DNA of 64,000 bases from Marinicella marina. GTDB taxonomy: Bacteria > Pseudomonadota > Gammaproteobacteria > Xanthomonadales > Marinicellaceae. Below, one piece after another: positions 54,809-63,571 of this stretch. The number at the start of each line of letters is the position of its first letter. Position 1 is the stretch's first letter. A program made the position numbers and the translations under genes. The notes below the pieces were generated by a model. That model was not told the DNA's origin. It was given only the letters and a program-made list of their open reading frames with translations, and ran no database searches. The stretch covers positions 1 through 64,000 of the forward strand of contig NZ_JASJNC010000007.1 in the NCBI RefSeq assembly GCF_030065545.1, written 5' to 3'.

Positions 54809-55408
54809 TTACCAATCTCTTTTCTTATAATCTTTGAGGGTAATGTGTCCATCACCATCAATATCAGAGTGAGTCCCTTTGATATTGTACAAGTAATTGA
54901 TTTCATTTTCTGGGGCTCCGATTGCTTTGGCTGTCTGACGCTGATAAGTAATGGCCTTTCCTTCCGCTTTGAATCCCATCCACAATCTGGCTGGTGTTTT
55001 GCGTTTGTCTTTTGGTTGATGGTATTGATAGAGGTATGAATGGTAGGCATCGTGAGCCATGCTACTGGCACACCAAGTCAATGAATAAAAAGCTGTTCTG
55101 GCACTCATTTCATACCGTGGCGGATCAGCTGTTGCTACCATGCCACTTTTTTTATGCAATTTAATTTCACCCACATATTGTTTAACAAACTGGTACCTTT
55201 CTGGCGCTTTTTCGGCCAGTAAATCCAAGCACTTTTCTACTCGCTGGGTGAACCTCACAGTTCCTGTTATCAGCAACCCGTCTTTTTTGGTTTGTTGGTA
55301 TGCAAATGGATTGAGTTGATTATTCGCCAAACCATGCTGCGTAAACACCAACATCAATGCAAAAATCCATCCTGATTTAATGCCATTCAAAATATTTTTT
55401 TTACTCAA
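54809..55408 (-). CDS. Secreted protein with C-terminal EF-hand, unrecognised family
   Basis: A 199-residue exported protein with a signal peptide of about 28 residues. The core carries LDLLAEKAPERYQFVKQYVG, SGMVA and YSLTWCASSMAHDAYHSYLY, a His/Tyr-rich block that could be a metal-binding or catalytic site. The C-terminal DIDGDGHITLKDY is a canonical EF-hand/dockerin-like calcium loop. The family is unknown to me. It overlaps the LysE-type gene by 8 bases and lies upstream of a broken paralogue. Confidence 0.8.
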   Translation of the reverse strand: MSKKNILNGIKSGWIFALMLVFTQHGLANNQLNPFAYQQTKKDGLLITGTVRFTQRVEKCLDLLAEKAPERYQFVKQYVGEIKLHKKSGMVATADPPRYEMSARTAFYSLTWCASSMAHDAYHSYLYQYHQPKDKRKTPARLWMGFKAEGKAITYQRQTAKAIGAPENEINYLYNIKGTHSDIDGDGHITLKDYKKRDW

Positions 55409-56027
55409 TTACTGTATACATCAACAAACCGGCTAAGAGCACAAATAACAGCACAGTTAATAGGTCCATGACTTGTTTGAAGGTATTGTTCTGCATAAAA
55501 CCAGCTGTGAACTTGGCTGTCATGTAGGCCAATCCACCGAAAACAAAGATGGTAACAAAAATAAAGATCAAGCCCAGTATAATTATGCGCAACTGGTAGC
55601 CAGGCTCGTCCAATTGGGCAAACTGTGGGAACAAAGCCAAAAAGAACAACAACACTTTGGGGTTGGAAATATTCATGATTACACCACGCAAGTAGTAGGA
55701 ACCCTGTAGTTTTTTGACTTGATCGGCTGGCGCAGTGCCTATTTTTTCATTGCGGTGAACCCAAGTGAGCCAAGCCAAATACAATAAATAGACAGCCCCA
55801 AATAAGGCAATAACATTCATAGCCATTGGACTGGCGCTGATAAAGGCAGAAAAGCCCAATAAGATTAAGGTCGTGTGAACCACCACCCCACTGGCTAGAC
55901 CCAGCGTCAGTTGTAGGGCTTTGTTGAAGCCTTCTTTCGCGGCTATGGCCACCACCAAGAGGACATCGGGGCCGGGGGTTAATGCCAGAATGACTGCAGT
56001 GAAGGCAAAACTCAGGTACAAAGACAT
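55401..56027 (-). CDS. LysE/RhtB family amino-acid exporter
   Basis: A 208-residue membrane protein with about six spans. Family hallmarks are ALTPGPDVLLVVAIAAKEG near the N-terminus, GLASGVVVH and the MNISNPKVLLFFLALFPQF block. It exports an amino acid such as threonine, homoserine or lysine; the substrate cannot be assigned. It overlaps the EF-hand gene by 8 bases and lies downstream of the PilZ gene. Confidence 0.93.
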   Translation of the reverse strand: MSLYLSFAFTAVILALTPGPDVLLVVAIAAKEGFNKALQLTLGLASGVVVHTTLILLGFSAFISASPMAMNVIALFGAVYLLYLAWLTWVHRNEKIGTAPADQVKKLQGSYYLRGVIMNISNPKVLLFFLALFPQFAQLDEPGYQLRIIILGLIFIFVTIFVFGGLAYMTAKFTAGFMQNNTFKQVMDLLTVLLFVLLAGLLMYTVIE

Positions 56028-56061
56028 CGTCCTGAATCAGTCGGTTGAAGAGTGAACCGTA

Positions 56062-56409
56062 TCAAGTGCCGTAGGTTTCAACTTCGTGCACATGGTCACC
56101 CAGCAATTGCCACAAGGCCACCTGTTTTTCTTCAGGAATTGAGATGTAATGCAAGGCTATTTCGCGGTCGTTGATGCGAGTCACCTTGGATGAGACATGC
56201 AGATTAAAAACATCATTAACCACAATCTCAAGGATGCAAACTGAGTTGAGTTCAATCTCATTGATGCTTTCGTCCTCAATCGGTTCAATCAAGATACCAG
56301 ATGCAGAAATATTTTTAACTTGGCAAACGCAAGAACTGCCTCTGAATAACAACAGACAGGACGCATCAACTGCTTTTCTGGCGTATCTAATACCTTGATC
56401 TTCACTCAT
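56062..56409 (-). CDS. PilZ domain protein (c-di-GMP effector)
   Basis: A 115-residue single-domain protein. The R8-Y-A-R11 and N33-I-S-A-S-G38 elements correspond to the RxxxR-like and N/D-x-S-x-x-G cyclic-di-GMP-binding motifs, with the Arg spacing short by one residue. A predicted beta-barrel follows. It starts 8 bases after the lysS stop and is likely in the prfB-lysS transcript. Probable role in motility or surface regulation, by family knowledge. Confidence 0.82.
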   Translation of the reverse strand: MSEDQGIRYARKAVDASCLLLFRGSSCVCQVKNISASGILIEPIEDESINEIELNSVCILEIVVNDVFNLHVSSKVTRINDREIALHYISIPEEKQVALWQLLGDHVHEVETYGT

Positions 56410-56416
56410 CTTTTTA

Positions 56417-57895
56417 TCACTCGGGTTTCATATATGGAAACAATAATACATCTCGAATCGAAGCAGAGTCTGTGAACAACATCACCAATCGATCAATACC
56501 TATGCCTTCTCCAGCTGCCGGTGGCATGCCGTATTCTAAAGCGCGGATGTAATCATCATCGTAGTGCATGGCTTCATCATCGCCAGCTTCTAGATTTTCC
56601 ACCTGCTGTTTGAAACGCTCAGCTTGGTCTTCAGGGTCATTTAATTCCGAGAAGCCATTGGCAATTTCGTTACCACAAATAAACAATTCAAATCGGTCTG
56701 TAATCTCCGGATCATCATCGTTTCTGCGCGACAGCGGTGATATCTCTATAGGATATTCTGTCACAAATGTAGGTTGGATGAGGTTGTGTTCAACGTTCAA
56801 ATCGAATAACTCAGCCAATAATTCGCCTTTTTGCCACTTTTTGTTGTATGAAATACCTTTGTCATCACAGTACTTTTGCAAAAGTGACAAATTATTACAG
56901 TCATCCAGCGACAAATCATCACTGTATTCTGCCACTAACGAAGCCATTGACTGGCGTTTGAATGGCTGCCCAAAATCCAGTTCATTGCCTTGGTAACTGA
57001 ACTGAGTTGTGCCTTTGACCTGTTCAGCCAATGAACGGAATAACTGTTCAGTCAAATCCATCAAGTCATTGTAATCAGCATATGCCCAGTAAAACTCCAT
57101 CATGGTGAATTCTGGGTTGTGTTTGGTTGAGACGCCCTCGTTTCTGAAGTTGCGGTTGATTTCAAATACTTTTTCAAAACCACCCACCGTTAATCTTTTC
57201 AAGAACAACTCAGGTGCCACCCGCAAATACAATTCTAAATCCAAAGCATTGTGGTGGGTTGTGAAAGGCTTGGCAGTGGCACCGCCTGGAATCATGTGCA
57301 TCATCGGTGTTTCCACCTCTAAGAAATCAAGGTCTTCCATGAAGCGCCTGATGTGTGAAACCATTTTTGAGCGGACTTTGAACACATCGGCTGATTCATT
57401 GTTTACAATCAAATCGACATAACGCTGACGGTAACGAGTTTCTTGGTCAGATAAACCATGAAATTTTTCCGGTAATGGTCGCAATGATTTAGTCACTAAA
57501 TTCAACTCAGTTACATTGACAGATAATTCATTGGTATTGGTTTTGAAAAGTTTGCCTTTGCCATAAACAATGTCACCCATGTCCCAGGTTTTAAAATCAG
57601 TGAAAACCTCTTCGCCAATGCCTTTTAATTGCACAAAAAGTTGAATATCACCTGATACATCTTTCAGTACCGCAAAACCACCTTTACCAAATAACCTTTG
57701 GCTCATCATGCGTCCAACAACTGCCACTTCGATGCCTTGTGGATCGAGTTCTTCTTTCTCCATGGCGTCGTATTTGGCATGTAAGTCTGCCGCCAAATGC
57801 GAGCGTCTGAACTGGTTAGGGTACGCATTTCGCTGGGTTCTGATGGCGTCTAATTTGCCACGTCTTTCGGCAATGAGTTTGTTGTCTTCTGTCAT
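56417..57895 (-). CDS. lysS: Lysyl-tRNA synthetase, class II
   Basis: Charges tRNA-Lys. The 492 residues carry the N-terminal anticodon-binding OB-fold (about 55-150) and class II motifs: motif 1 region [16 protein letters not shown], motif 2 [19 protein letters not shown] and motif 3 [19 protein letters not shown]. It lies 71 bases downstream of prfB on the same strand, the conserved prfB-lysS order. Confidence 0.97.
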   Translation of the reverse strand: MTEDNKLIAERRGKLDAIRTQRNAYPNQFRRSHLAADLHAKYDAMEKEELDPQGIEVAVVGRMMSQRLFGKGGFAVLKDVSGDIQLFVQLKGIGEEVFTDFKTWDMGDIVYGKGKLFKTNTNELSVNVTELNLVTKSLRPLPEKFHGLSDQETRYRQRYVDLIVNNESADVFKVRSKMVSHIRRFMEDLDFLEVETPMMHMIPGGATAKPFTTHHNALDLELYLRVAPELFLKRLTVGGFEKVFEINRNFRNEGVSTKHNPEFTMMEFYWAYADYNDLMDLTEQLFRSLAEQVKGTTQFSYQGNELDFGQPFKRQSMASLVAEYSDDLSLDDCNNLSLLQKYCDDKGISYNKKWQKGELLAELFDLNVEHNLIQPTFVTEYPIEISPLSRRNDDDPEITDRFELFICGNEIANGFSELNDPEDQAERFKQQVENLEAGDDEAMHYDDDYIRALEYGMPPAAGEGIGIDRLVMLFTDSASIRDVLLFPYMKPE

Positions 57896-57966
57896 GATCT
57901 TCGGTGTTATTTAATTGCGGTTGATTTTACTTTTCAGTCTGTGATGATTGGGTCACAAAACTTGGG

Positions 57967-59062
57967 TTACAGCCCTTGTTTTAGGCTCGCTTCAATGAAT
58001 TTATCTAAATTACCATCCAATACAGATTGGGTATTGGTGTTTTCAACGCCAGTGCGCAAATCCTTAATGCGAGATTGATCCAGAACGTAAGAACGTATTT
58101 GACTGCCCCATCCGATGTCAGATTTGGTCTCTTCTAAGGATTGCGATTCCTCACTGCGTTTTTGCATTTCCAACTCATACAACTTGGCTTTGAGCTGTTG
58201 CATGGCGGTGGCTTTGTTCTGGTGCTGAGACCGACCATTTTGACACTGCACAACTGTATTGGTGGGAACATGGGTGATACGCACAGCAGATTCGGTTTTG
58301 TTGACGTGCTGACCACCGGCACCAGATGAACGGTACACATCAATCCTTAAGTCTGCTGGGTTGATATCAATTTCAAAACTGTCATCTATTTCTGGTGAAA
58401 CAAAAACAGCAGCGAAACTGGTGTGGCGCTTGTTACTCGAGTCAAAGGGTGACTTACGCACTAAGCGATGCACTCCTATTTCTGTACGCAACCAACCATA
58501 GGCATATTCACCATCGACCTTAATGGTGGCTGATTTGATGCCAGCCACATCACCGGCTGAAACTTCAATCAGCTCGCCTTTCCAACCTCTGGATTCAATC
58601 CAACGCAGGTACATGCGCAATAACATTTCAGCCCAGTCTTGGGCTTCTGTACCACCAGAACCGGCCTGGATATCGACAAAGGCATTGTTGGCGTCCATGC
58701 GCCCTGAAAACATTTTTTGGAATTCTAGTTTTTCAATCTTGCTTTCCAGCTCAGCTATCATCCCCAAAACTTCATCCAAACTATCCTGATCTTCTTCTTC
58801 ATCAGCCATTTGCAAAAATTCTGAAGCATCAACGATACCAGATTTGAGGTCATCTAAGGTGGATACAATGTGATCCAAAGAGGCACGCTCCTTACTCAGC
58901 GCTTGGGCTTTGTCCTGATCATTCCAAATATCAGGGTCTTCCATTTCGAGGTTGACTTCTTCTAGACGTTCTTTCTTGTTTTCGTAGTCAAAGGTACCTC
59001 CACAGCGCATCAGTACGCTGTTGGAAGTCATCCAATTGGGCAACTTGTGGTGCAATTTCCAT
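57967..59062 (-). CDS. prfB: Peptide chain release factor 2, with programmed +1 frameshift
   Basis: Recognises UGA and UAA stop codons. The true start is ATG at 59062: the zero frame reads 24 codons ending W-R-Y-L, then CTT TGA C (58993-58987). A +1 shift at CTT-U continues as [13 protein letters not shown]. Total is about 364 residues, near the E. coli length of 365. The stop-recognition motif SPF and the catalytic [13 protein letters not shown] are intact. A GGAGG element just before the slip site stimulates shifting. This autoregulates RF2: low RF2 lets ribosomes pause at UGA and shift. Confidence 0.96.
58987..59001 (-). promoter_or_regulatory. RF2 programmed +1 frameshift site
   Basis: On the minus strand the order is GGAGG, TAC, CTT, TGA, C. 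The CTT TGA slip site and the internal Shine-Dalgarno-like GGAGG match the classic prfB element. Confidence 0.95.
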
Positions 59063-59304
59063 AGTAAATGGTATTCCTGCTAAAAATAATTTGTATTATC
59101 GGTGTATGCCCGGATCAGGGCTTGCCTAATAAAAGGTGTTGCTTCGCTGTTGAAGCCAATGCACAGAGCGCACTCAGATCATCGATTCGATGCCGTATTG
59201 CTCTCTGCGCATCATGATTGTAAGGTACTGCGATTGTCATTACAATCTTTCCTCATGGTCTTGCGCTACATGACAGACCAAAGTATCAAATTGTTTGCTT
59301 CGCG

Positions 59305-59763
59305 TTAACCTTCTTTGGTGATTTTTTGTTTCAATTCCCAACGTTCTTGCGCATCGATACATAAGGTGGCTATGGGCCTGGCAATCAAACGAGGCAAACC
59401 AATCTCTTCATCAGTCTCCTCACAGTAACCATAATCACCGGTCTTGAACCGATCCAATGCCTTATTGATTTTCTTCAACAATTTACGGTAACGATCGCGT
59501 GTTCTGAGTTCGAAAGTATTTTCAGTCTCACGAGAGGCACGTTCTGCTTCATCGCTGACATCGCGGGCTTCAGACCTTAAGTTAGCAATGGTTTCATTGG
59601 ACTCTTTCAATAGGTCTTCTTTCCACTGTAAGATGCGGCGCCTGAAATATTCAAGCTGCTCATCACACATGTATTCTTCTTTATCTGATGGTACGTATCC
59701 CTCGGGTAAATCCATGTTTGGAACATAATCCTCAGGCAAATCATTGATGCTTCTTTCCGCCAT
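59305..59763 (-). CDS. dksA: RNA polymerase-binding transcription factor DksA (two-cysteine variant)
   Basis: Secondary-channel factor that works with ppGpp. The 152 residues show the GYVPSDKEEYM lead, a coiled coil with the tip motif DVSDEA (D-x-x-D-x-A) and the globular C-terminal domain YGYCEETDEEIGLPRLIARP to LCIDAQERWELKQ. Usual DksA has C-x-x-C twice for zinc; here it is C-x-x-T and C-x-x-A, as in the zinc-independent DksA2 type. The N-terminus is extended and contains two similar LPE(D/G)YVP words. It probably serves as the main DksA, but a second gene elsewhere cannot be excluded. Confidence 0.93.
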   Translation of the reverse strand: MAERSINDLPEDYVPNMDLPEGYVPSDKEEYMCDEQLEYFRRRILQWKEDLLKESNETIANLRSEARDVSDEAERASRETENTFELRTRDRYRKLLKKINKALDRFKTGDYGYCEETDEEIGLPRLIARPIATLCIDAQERWELKQKITKEG

Positions 59764-59917
59764 TTATATCTCCGTTAGTGCGTCGCACTGTTTAAGCGCG
59801 TGCTAAAATATGGACTGTTTTAAGTTTTTCAATGGCAATCATAATTTGTGCTGCCAACAACTTAAAATTTAAGGCGAACTTTATACCTGAAACTGACCCA
59901 ATGAGCAACCATTTTCG

Positions 59918-60166
59918 ATGATTAGAAGCATATTCATTTCAATTCTGAGAGGCTACCAATATTTAATCAGCCCAATGCTCGGTAATCGGTGTCGTTTTTA
60001 CCCCTCTTGTTCTGAATACATGATTCAAGCAGTGCGGCGTTTTGGTGTGTTTAAGGGGGTTTATTTGGGCCTGAAAAGATTAAGTAGATGCCAACCGATG
60101 TGTGAGGGTGGAGTCGACCCAGTACCTGAAGAGTACCCTGGAAAGAAGGCTAAAAAGTCTCAGTGA
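59918..60166 (+). CDS. yidD: Membrane protein insertion efficiency factor YidD
   Basis: An 82-residue protein with the family core [20 protein letters not shown], the conserved CSEYM and the later [14 protein letters not shown]. It assists YidC-dependent membrane insertion. It is usually found in the rpmH-rnpA-yidD-yidC cluster; here it stands alone next to dksA, although other yidD neighbours may lie outside the window. Its stop codon falls in the first copy of a 22-bp tandem repeat. Confidence 0.94.
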   Translation: MIRSIFISILRGYQYLISPMLGNRCRFYPSCSEYMIQAVRRFGVFKGVYLGLKRLSRCQPMCEGGVDPVPEEYPGKKAKKSQ

Positions 60167-60226
60167 TTCATGGCTCACTTGTCAGTGATTCATGGCTCAC
60201 TTGTCAGTGATTCATGGCTCACTTGA
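60161..60226. repeat. Three tandem copies of a 22-bp unit
   Basis: The 22-base unit CAGTGATTCATGGCTCACTT plus GT is repeated at 60161, 60183 and 60205; the third copy ends GA instead of GT. The array contains the yidD stop (first copy) and the stop of the convergent DUF3224 gene (60219-60221, third copy). There are no spacers, so it is not CRISPR. It looks like replication slippage. Confidence 0.95.
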
Positions 60227-60614
60227 ATGTGAATTCAAAGTCATAGAAATGCACTCCATTCTCAATTTTGATATCCATTTGACCCTGCAGTCCATGTAAC
60301 TCACCGCTGCCCGAATCTGGAATCACCACCAAAGTTAATTCACTTTTCCCTTGTTGCATGATACCTGAATGCTGCAAAACAAACCCACCTGACTTGCCTA
60401 CCAAAACACCACTGACTTGTTCAATGGCGACATAACCAGCTGAACCCTCGGTTGCGGTTACAGCACTGAGCATTTCACCTTGGCTGGTGGCATTGAGCTC
60501 ACCTTGGTAATTTTTGTTCAGTACCATTCGTCCGATTTTGACACCATTGGTGCCAATAAATGAACTGGCTTCAGGCTGCATTTTGACTTCAAAAACCCCA
60601 CTGATTTTTTTCAT
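60219..60614 (-). CDS. DUF3224 family protein
   Basis: A 131-residue beta-rich protein. ISGVFEVKM, GRMVLNKNYQGELNATSQGEM, YVAIEQVSGVLVGKSGGFVLQHSG and GSGELHGLQGQMDI are DUF3224 blocks, forming a small barrel related to allene oxide cyclase-like folds. No signal peptide. Ribosome-binding site AGGAGG before the ATG at 60614. It lies 14 bases downstream of the acyl-CoA synthetase gene, so they are probably co-transcribed. Its function is unknown; its stop is in the 22-bp repeat array. Confidence 0.9.
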   Translation of the reverse strand: MKKISGVFEVKMQPEASSFIGTNGVKIGRMVLNKNYQGELNATSQGEMLSAVTATEGSAGYVAIEQVSGVLVGKSGGFVLQHSGIMQQGKSELTLVVIPDSGSGELHGLQGQMDIKIENGVHFYDFEFTFK

Positions 60615-60628
60615 TTATCCTCCTGTGG

Positions 60629-62293
60629 TTATAATACAATGACCTGACTTGAATGTTTTGACATCAATTCTTTAGCCTTACCTTGGTATTGTTGTTCGAT
60701 TTGTGGGCGTTTCATTTTAAGTGTTGGCGTGAGCATGCCATTTTCTATACCCCACAAGTCTTCGGTAATGAATACGTGACTGATGCGCTCTTGGACTTCT
60801 AATGACTGATTTATTTCTGCTAAATGCTCCTCACATAAGGCCACCAGAGCGCTGATATCATCATCGAAACGGGTTTCGAAAGTGGTGATGACCAAAAAGG
60901 GTTGAGTGAAACCGTCACCCATTACTATCATGTGTTCCAATCCCAGTGCCGACTGAAACTTTTGTTCAATGGGAGATGGGGCAATGTACTTGCCCTTGGC
61001 TGTTTTAAAAATATCTTTTACGCGACCAGTAATGTACAGGAAACCTGATTCATCAATCCGGCCTTGATCGCCGGTATGCAACCAACCCGCTGAGTCAATC
61101 ACCTCGGCAGTCAGTTCAGGCTGTTTATAGTAGCCAGTCATCATCGCAGGATTGCGCAACAATACCTCGCCTGATGCTGAAATTTGACATTCACAACCAT
61201 CAATCACACGGCCCACGCTACCAGTTTTGGTGTCACTTTGTTTGGTCATGTGTGACAATCCACAAGTTTCTGACATGCCATAGGCTTCATTTAATTTAAC
61301 ACCCAATTGATCGAACCATTCAAGCACATCCTTATTCACTGCTGCAGCCGCGCATAATGCGTATCTCACATGCTGAAAACCCAGCTTTTTGACCAGCGCT
61401 TTTTTCAACAAACCACCCAGCAGCGGTAGTCGCAACAGCGTACCCAATACCTTTGGCCCACCCAGCTTGCTTTCTATGGCTGATTTGATTTTGGTCCAAA
61501 TTCGCGGCACCCCAAAAAAGATGGTTGGGGCTGCTGTTTTTACATCTTCACTGAACGTTTCCAATGAACGAATGAAAGAGACATGCGCACCGTTAAAGAG
61601 GGCACCGAATTCAACTGCCATCCTTTCAGCCACGTGGGCCAAAGGAAGATAGGATACAAAGCGGTCTTGCGGCTTAATAACAATGATGCTTTTGACCAAG
61701 CTCATTGAGGCTTGAACTGCACGATAGGGCACCATCACGCCTTTGGGGTCACCAGTGGTGCCTGAGGTATAAATAATACTCATTAAATCATCAGGCTGAT
61801 GAGTCGCAGCAACATTAATTGGCTTGTTTTCATTGACCAATGTTTGCCAATCAAACATACCTGGGTATGACTGATAAATGGCCATAAGATCAATCTCGGC
61901 ATCGCCGATGGCGGTTGTAACACTTTTCAGCCCTTCATTCGGCTCAAACATTTTCCCAATGAACACTGCTTTGGCCTCAGAATGTTTGAGGATTTTTCTC
62001 ATGGTATCTACCGAAGCAGTTGGGTAGATGGGTATCGAAACGTGCCCTGCCATTTGAATCGCCAAATCAGCCAAAATCCAATGGGCACAGTTAAGTGAGA
62101 CAATGGCAATGTGACTGCCAGGAGGGTATTTGCTCAAATAAGCAGCTACCCGCGAAACCTCATCCAGGGCCTGTGACCAGGTATAGGTAAAAGTTTCAGC
62201 ACCAATAGGCTGAGTCAAATAGGTGTTATCTGAGCTGGTTTTAGCCCAGTAACGCAATCGATCAATTGGCGTTTTAAATTCTGTTGCACACAT
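60629..62293 (-). CDS. Long-chain acyl-CoA synthetase (AMP-binding, FadD15/FAA1-like)
   Basis: Activates long-chain fatty acids with ATP and CoA. The 554 residues carry the AMP-binding motif IIYTSGTTGDPKG, the YLPLAHVAER block, NEAYGMSETCG, GWLHTGDQGRID and the C-terminal lysine region MLTPTLKMKR. Membrane-peripheral as a rule. First gene of a pair with the DUF3224 gene; the BaiN-like flavoprotein gene lies upstream on the same strand. Confidence 0.95.
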   Translation of the reverse strand: MCATEFKTPIDRLRYWAKTSSDNTYLTQPIGAETFTYTWSQALDEVSRVAAYLSKYPPGSHIAIVSLNCAHWILADLAIQMAGHVSIPIYPTASVDTMRKILKHSEAKAVFIGKMFEPNEGLKSVTTAIGDAEIDLMAIYQSYPGMFDWQTLVNENKPINVAATHQPDDLMSIIYTSGTTGDPKGVMVPYRAVQASMSLVKSIIVIKPQDRFVSYLPLAHVAERMAVEFGALFNGAHVSFIRSLETFSEDVKTAAPTIFFGVPRIWTKIKSAIESKLGGPKVLGTLLRLPLLGGLLKKALVKKLGFQHVRYALCAAAAVNKDVLEWFDQLGVKLNEAYGMSETCGLSHMTKQSDTKTGSVGRVIDGCECQISASGEVLLRNPAMMTGYYKQPELTAEVIDSAGWLHTGDQGRIDESGFLYITGRVKDIFKTAKGKYIAPSPIEQKFQSALGLEHMIVMGDGFTQPFLVITTFETRFDDDISALVALCEEHLAEINQSLEVQERISHVFITEDLWGIENGMLTPTLKMKRPQIEQQYQGKAKELMSKHSSQVIVL

Positions 62294-62338
62294 ATCTTTG
62301 ATAATAACATATTTATTTGTCAGTCTTGCAAAGGCCGA

Positions 62339-63556
62339 TTATTTTGCTATCAAGTCTTGCGCAGCAGCATAGCCAGAAGCCCAAGCCCATTGAAAGTTAT
62401 GACCACCTAAGTGGCCTGTCACATCAACAACCTCACCAATAAAATAAAGGTGTGGATGACCAATTAAAGACAGATTTTTAGAGGAAAGATGTTGGGTATC
62501 AACACCACCCAAAGTTACTTCTGCGGTGCGATAGCCTTCGGTACCAGAGGGTTTGAGCTGCCAACAACTCAAACTGTTGGCGATTTTTTTGATTTCTTCC
62601 TTTGATAGATCCTGTAGGGTTTTTTCTTTAAATTCAGCCAACAGGTATTCGATAAAGGCCACTGCTACTTTATTCGGCCAATATTGACATAGCCATTGCG
62701 CCAATTTTTTTTGCGGTGATGATAATTTGTAATTGGTCAAATCCAACGTCACATCGTCCACTTCAGGCATCAGATTAATCTTCAGGGTTTGGCCTAAATC
62801 CCAGTAACTTGAAATTTGTAACATGCTAGGCCCAGATAAGCCTCGATGCGTAAACAACATTTGATGTCGAAAACTGGGGGCTTGTGATGTTTCCGGAGAA
62901 CAGACCTCAACTTCTATTGATGCACCTGATAAGGCACTGAATAACGCTTTGTGTGCGTCAGTAAAAACAAAAGGCACCAAACCCGCTCTTTGGGCCCGAA
63001 TCTGTAAACCCAAACGTTCAGCCAATTCATAGCCAAAACCAGAGCCGCCCATTTTGGGGATAGACAAACCGCCCGTTGCAATCACCAAATTCTCGGCGCT
63101 GAAGGTGCCTTGGCTGGTTTTGACTTGAACCGGTAAATCAAGCGTTGAATCAAGCACTTCAACATCGAGCCGAATGCTTACATGTGCATCCGCACATTCA
63201 TCCAATAACATGTTCACAATGTCTTTGGATGAACGATCACAAAATAACTGACCCAGCTCTTTTTCATGGTAGGGAATGTCATGCTGGTTGACCATTTCTA
63301 TAAAATGCCATGGCGTGTAACGTTTCAATGCCGACTTACAGAAATGAGGGTTGGCCGAGAGGAAGTTTTCAGCTGATGTATGGATATTGGTGAAATTACA
63401 ACGACCACCGCCTGACATGAGGATTTTTTTGCCCGGTTTATTGGATTTTTCTAAAACCAACACCCGCTTACCGCCATGGCCAGCAGTCAAAGCACACAAC
63501 AAACCAGCAGCACCTGCACCCAGAACAATCACATCATAATGATTGGCTTGATTCAT
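62339..63556 (-). CDS. BaiN/HI0933 (YhiN)-family FAD-dependent oxidoreductase
   Basis: A 405-residue flavoprotein. N-terminal dinucleotide fold VIVLGAGAAGLLCALTA; the family signature GKKILMSGGGRCNFTN; LVIATGGLSIPKMGGSGFGY; C-terminal GEVVDVTGHLGGHNFQWAWA. Members such as YhiN and BaiN are NAD(P)/FAD enzymes, and few are characterised. The start ATG at 63556 lies 15 bases after the GNAT gene stop. Confidence 0.93.
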   Translation of the reverse strand: MNQANHYDVIVLGAGAAGLLCALTAGHGGKRVLVLEKSNKPGKKILMSGGGRCNFTNIHTSAENFLSANPHFCKSALKRYTPWHFIEMVNQHDIPYHEKELGQLFCDRSSKDIVNMLLDECADAHVSIRLDVEVLDSTLDLPVQVKTSQGTFSAENLVIATGGLSIPKMGGSGFGYELAERLGLQIRAQRAGLVPFVFTDAHKALFSALSGASIEVEVCSPETSQAPSFRHQMLFTHRGLSGPSMLQISSYWDLGQTLKINLMPEVDDVTLDLTNYKLSSPQKKLAQWLCQYWPNKVAVAFIEYLLAEFKEKTLQDLSKEEIKKIANSLSCWQLKPSGTEGYRTAEVTLGGVDTQHLSSKNLSLIGHPHLYFIGEVVDVTGHLGGHNFQWAWASGYAAAQDLIAK

Positions 63557-63571
63557 GAACAGCGTATCACC

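Noticed and set aside
59017-59055. MHHKLPNW start for release factor 2
   Set aside because: This is the shifted frame read upstream of the frameshift site; the zero-frame ATG at 59062 with the CTT TGA C element explains the gene.
59102-59308. Plus-strand 68-codon ORF between prfB and dksA
   Set aside because: No recognisable protein. The region has an 8-bp inverted repeat (GATTGTAA at 59216, TTACAATC at 59240) and looks intergenic.
60161-60226. CRISPR-like array
   Set aside because: The three 22-bp units are directly adjacent with no spacers, and no cas genes are near.
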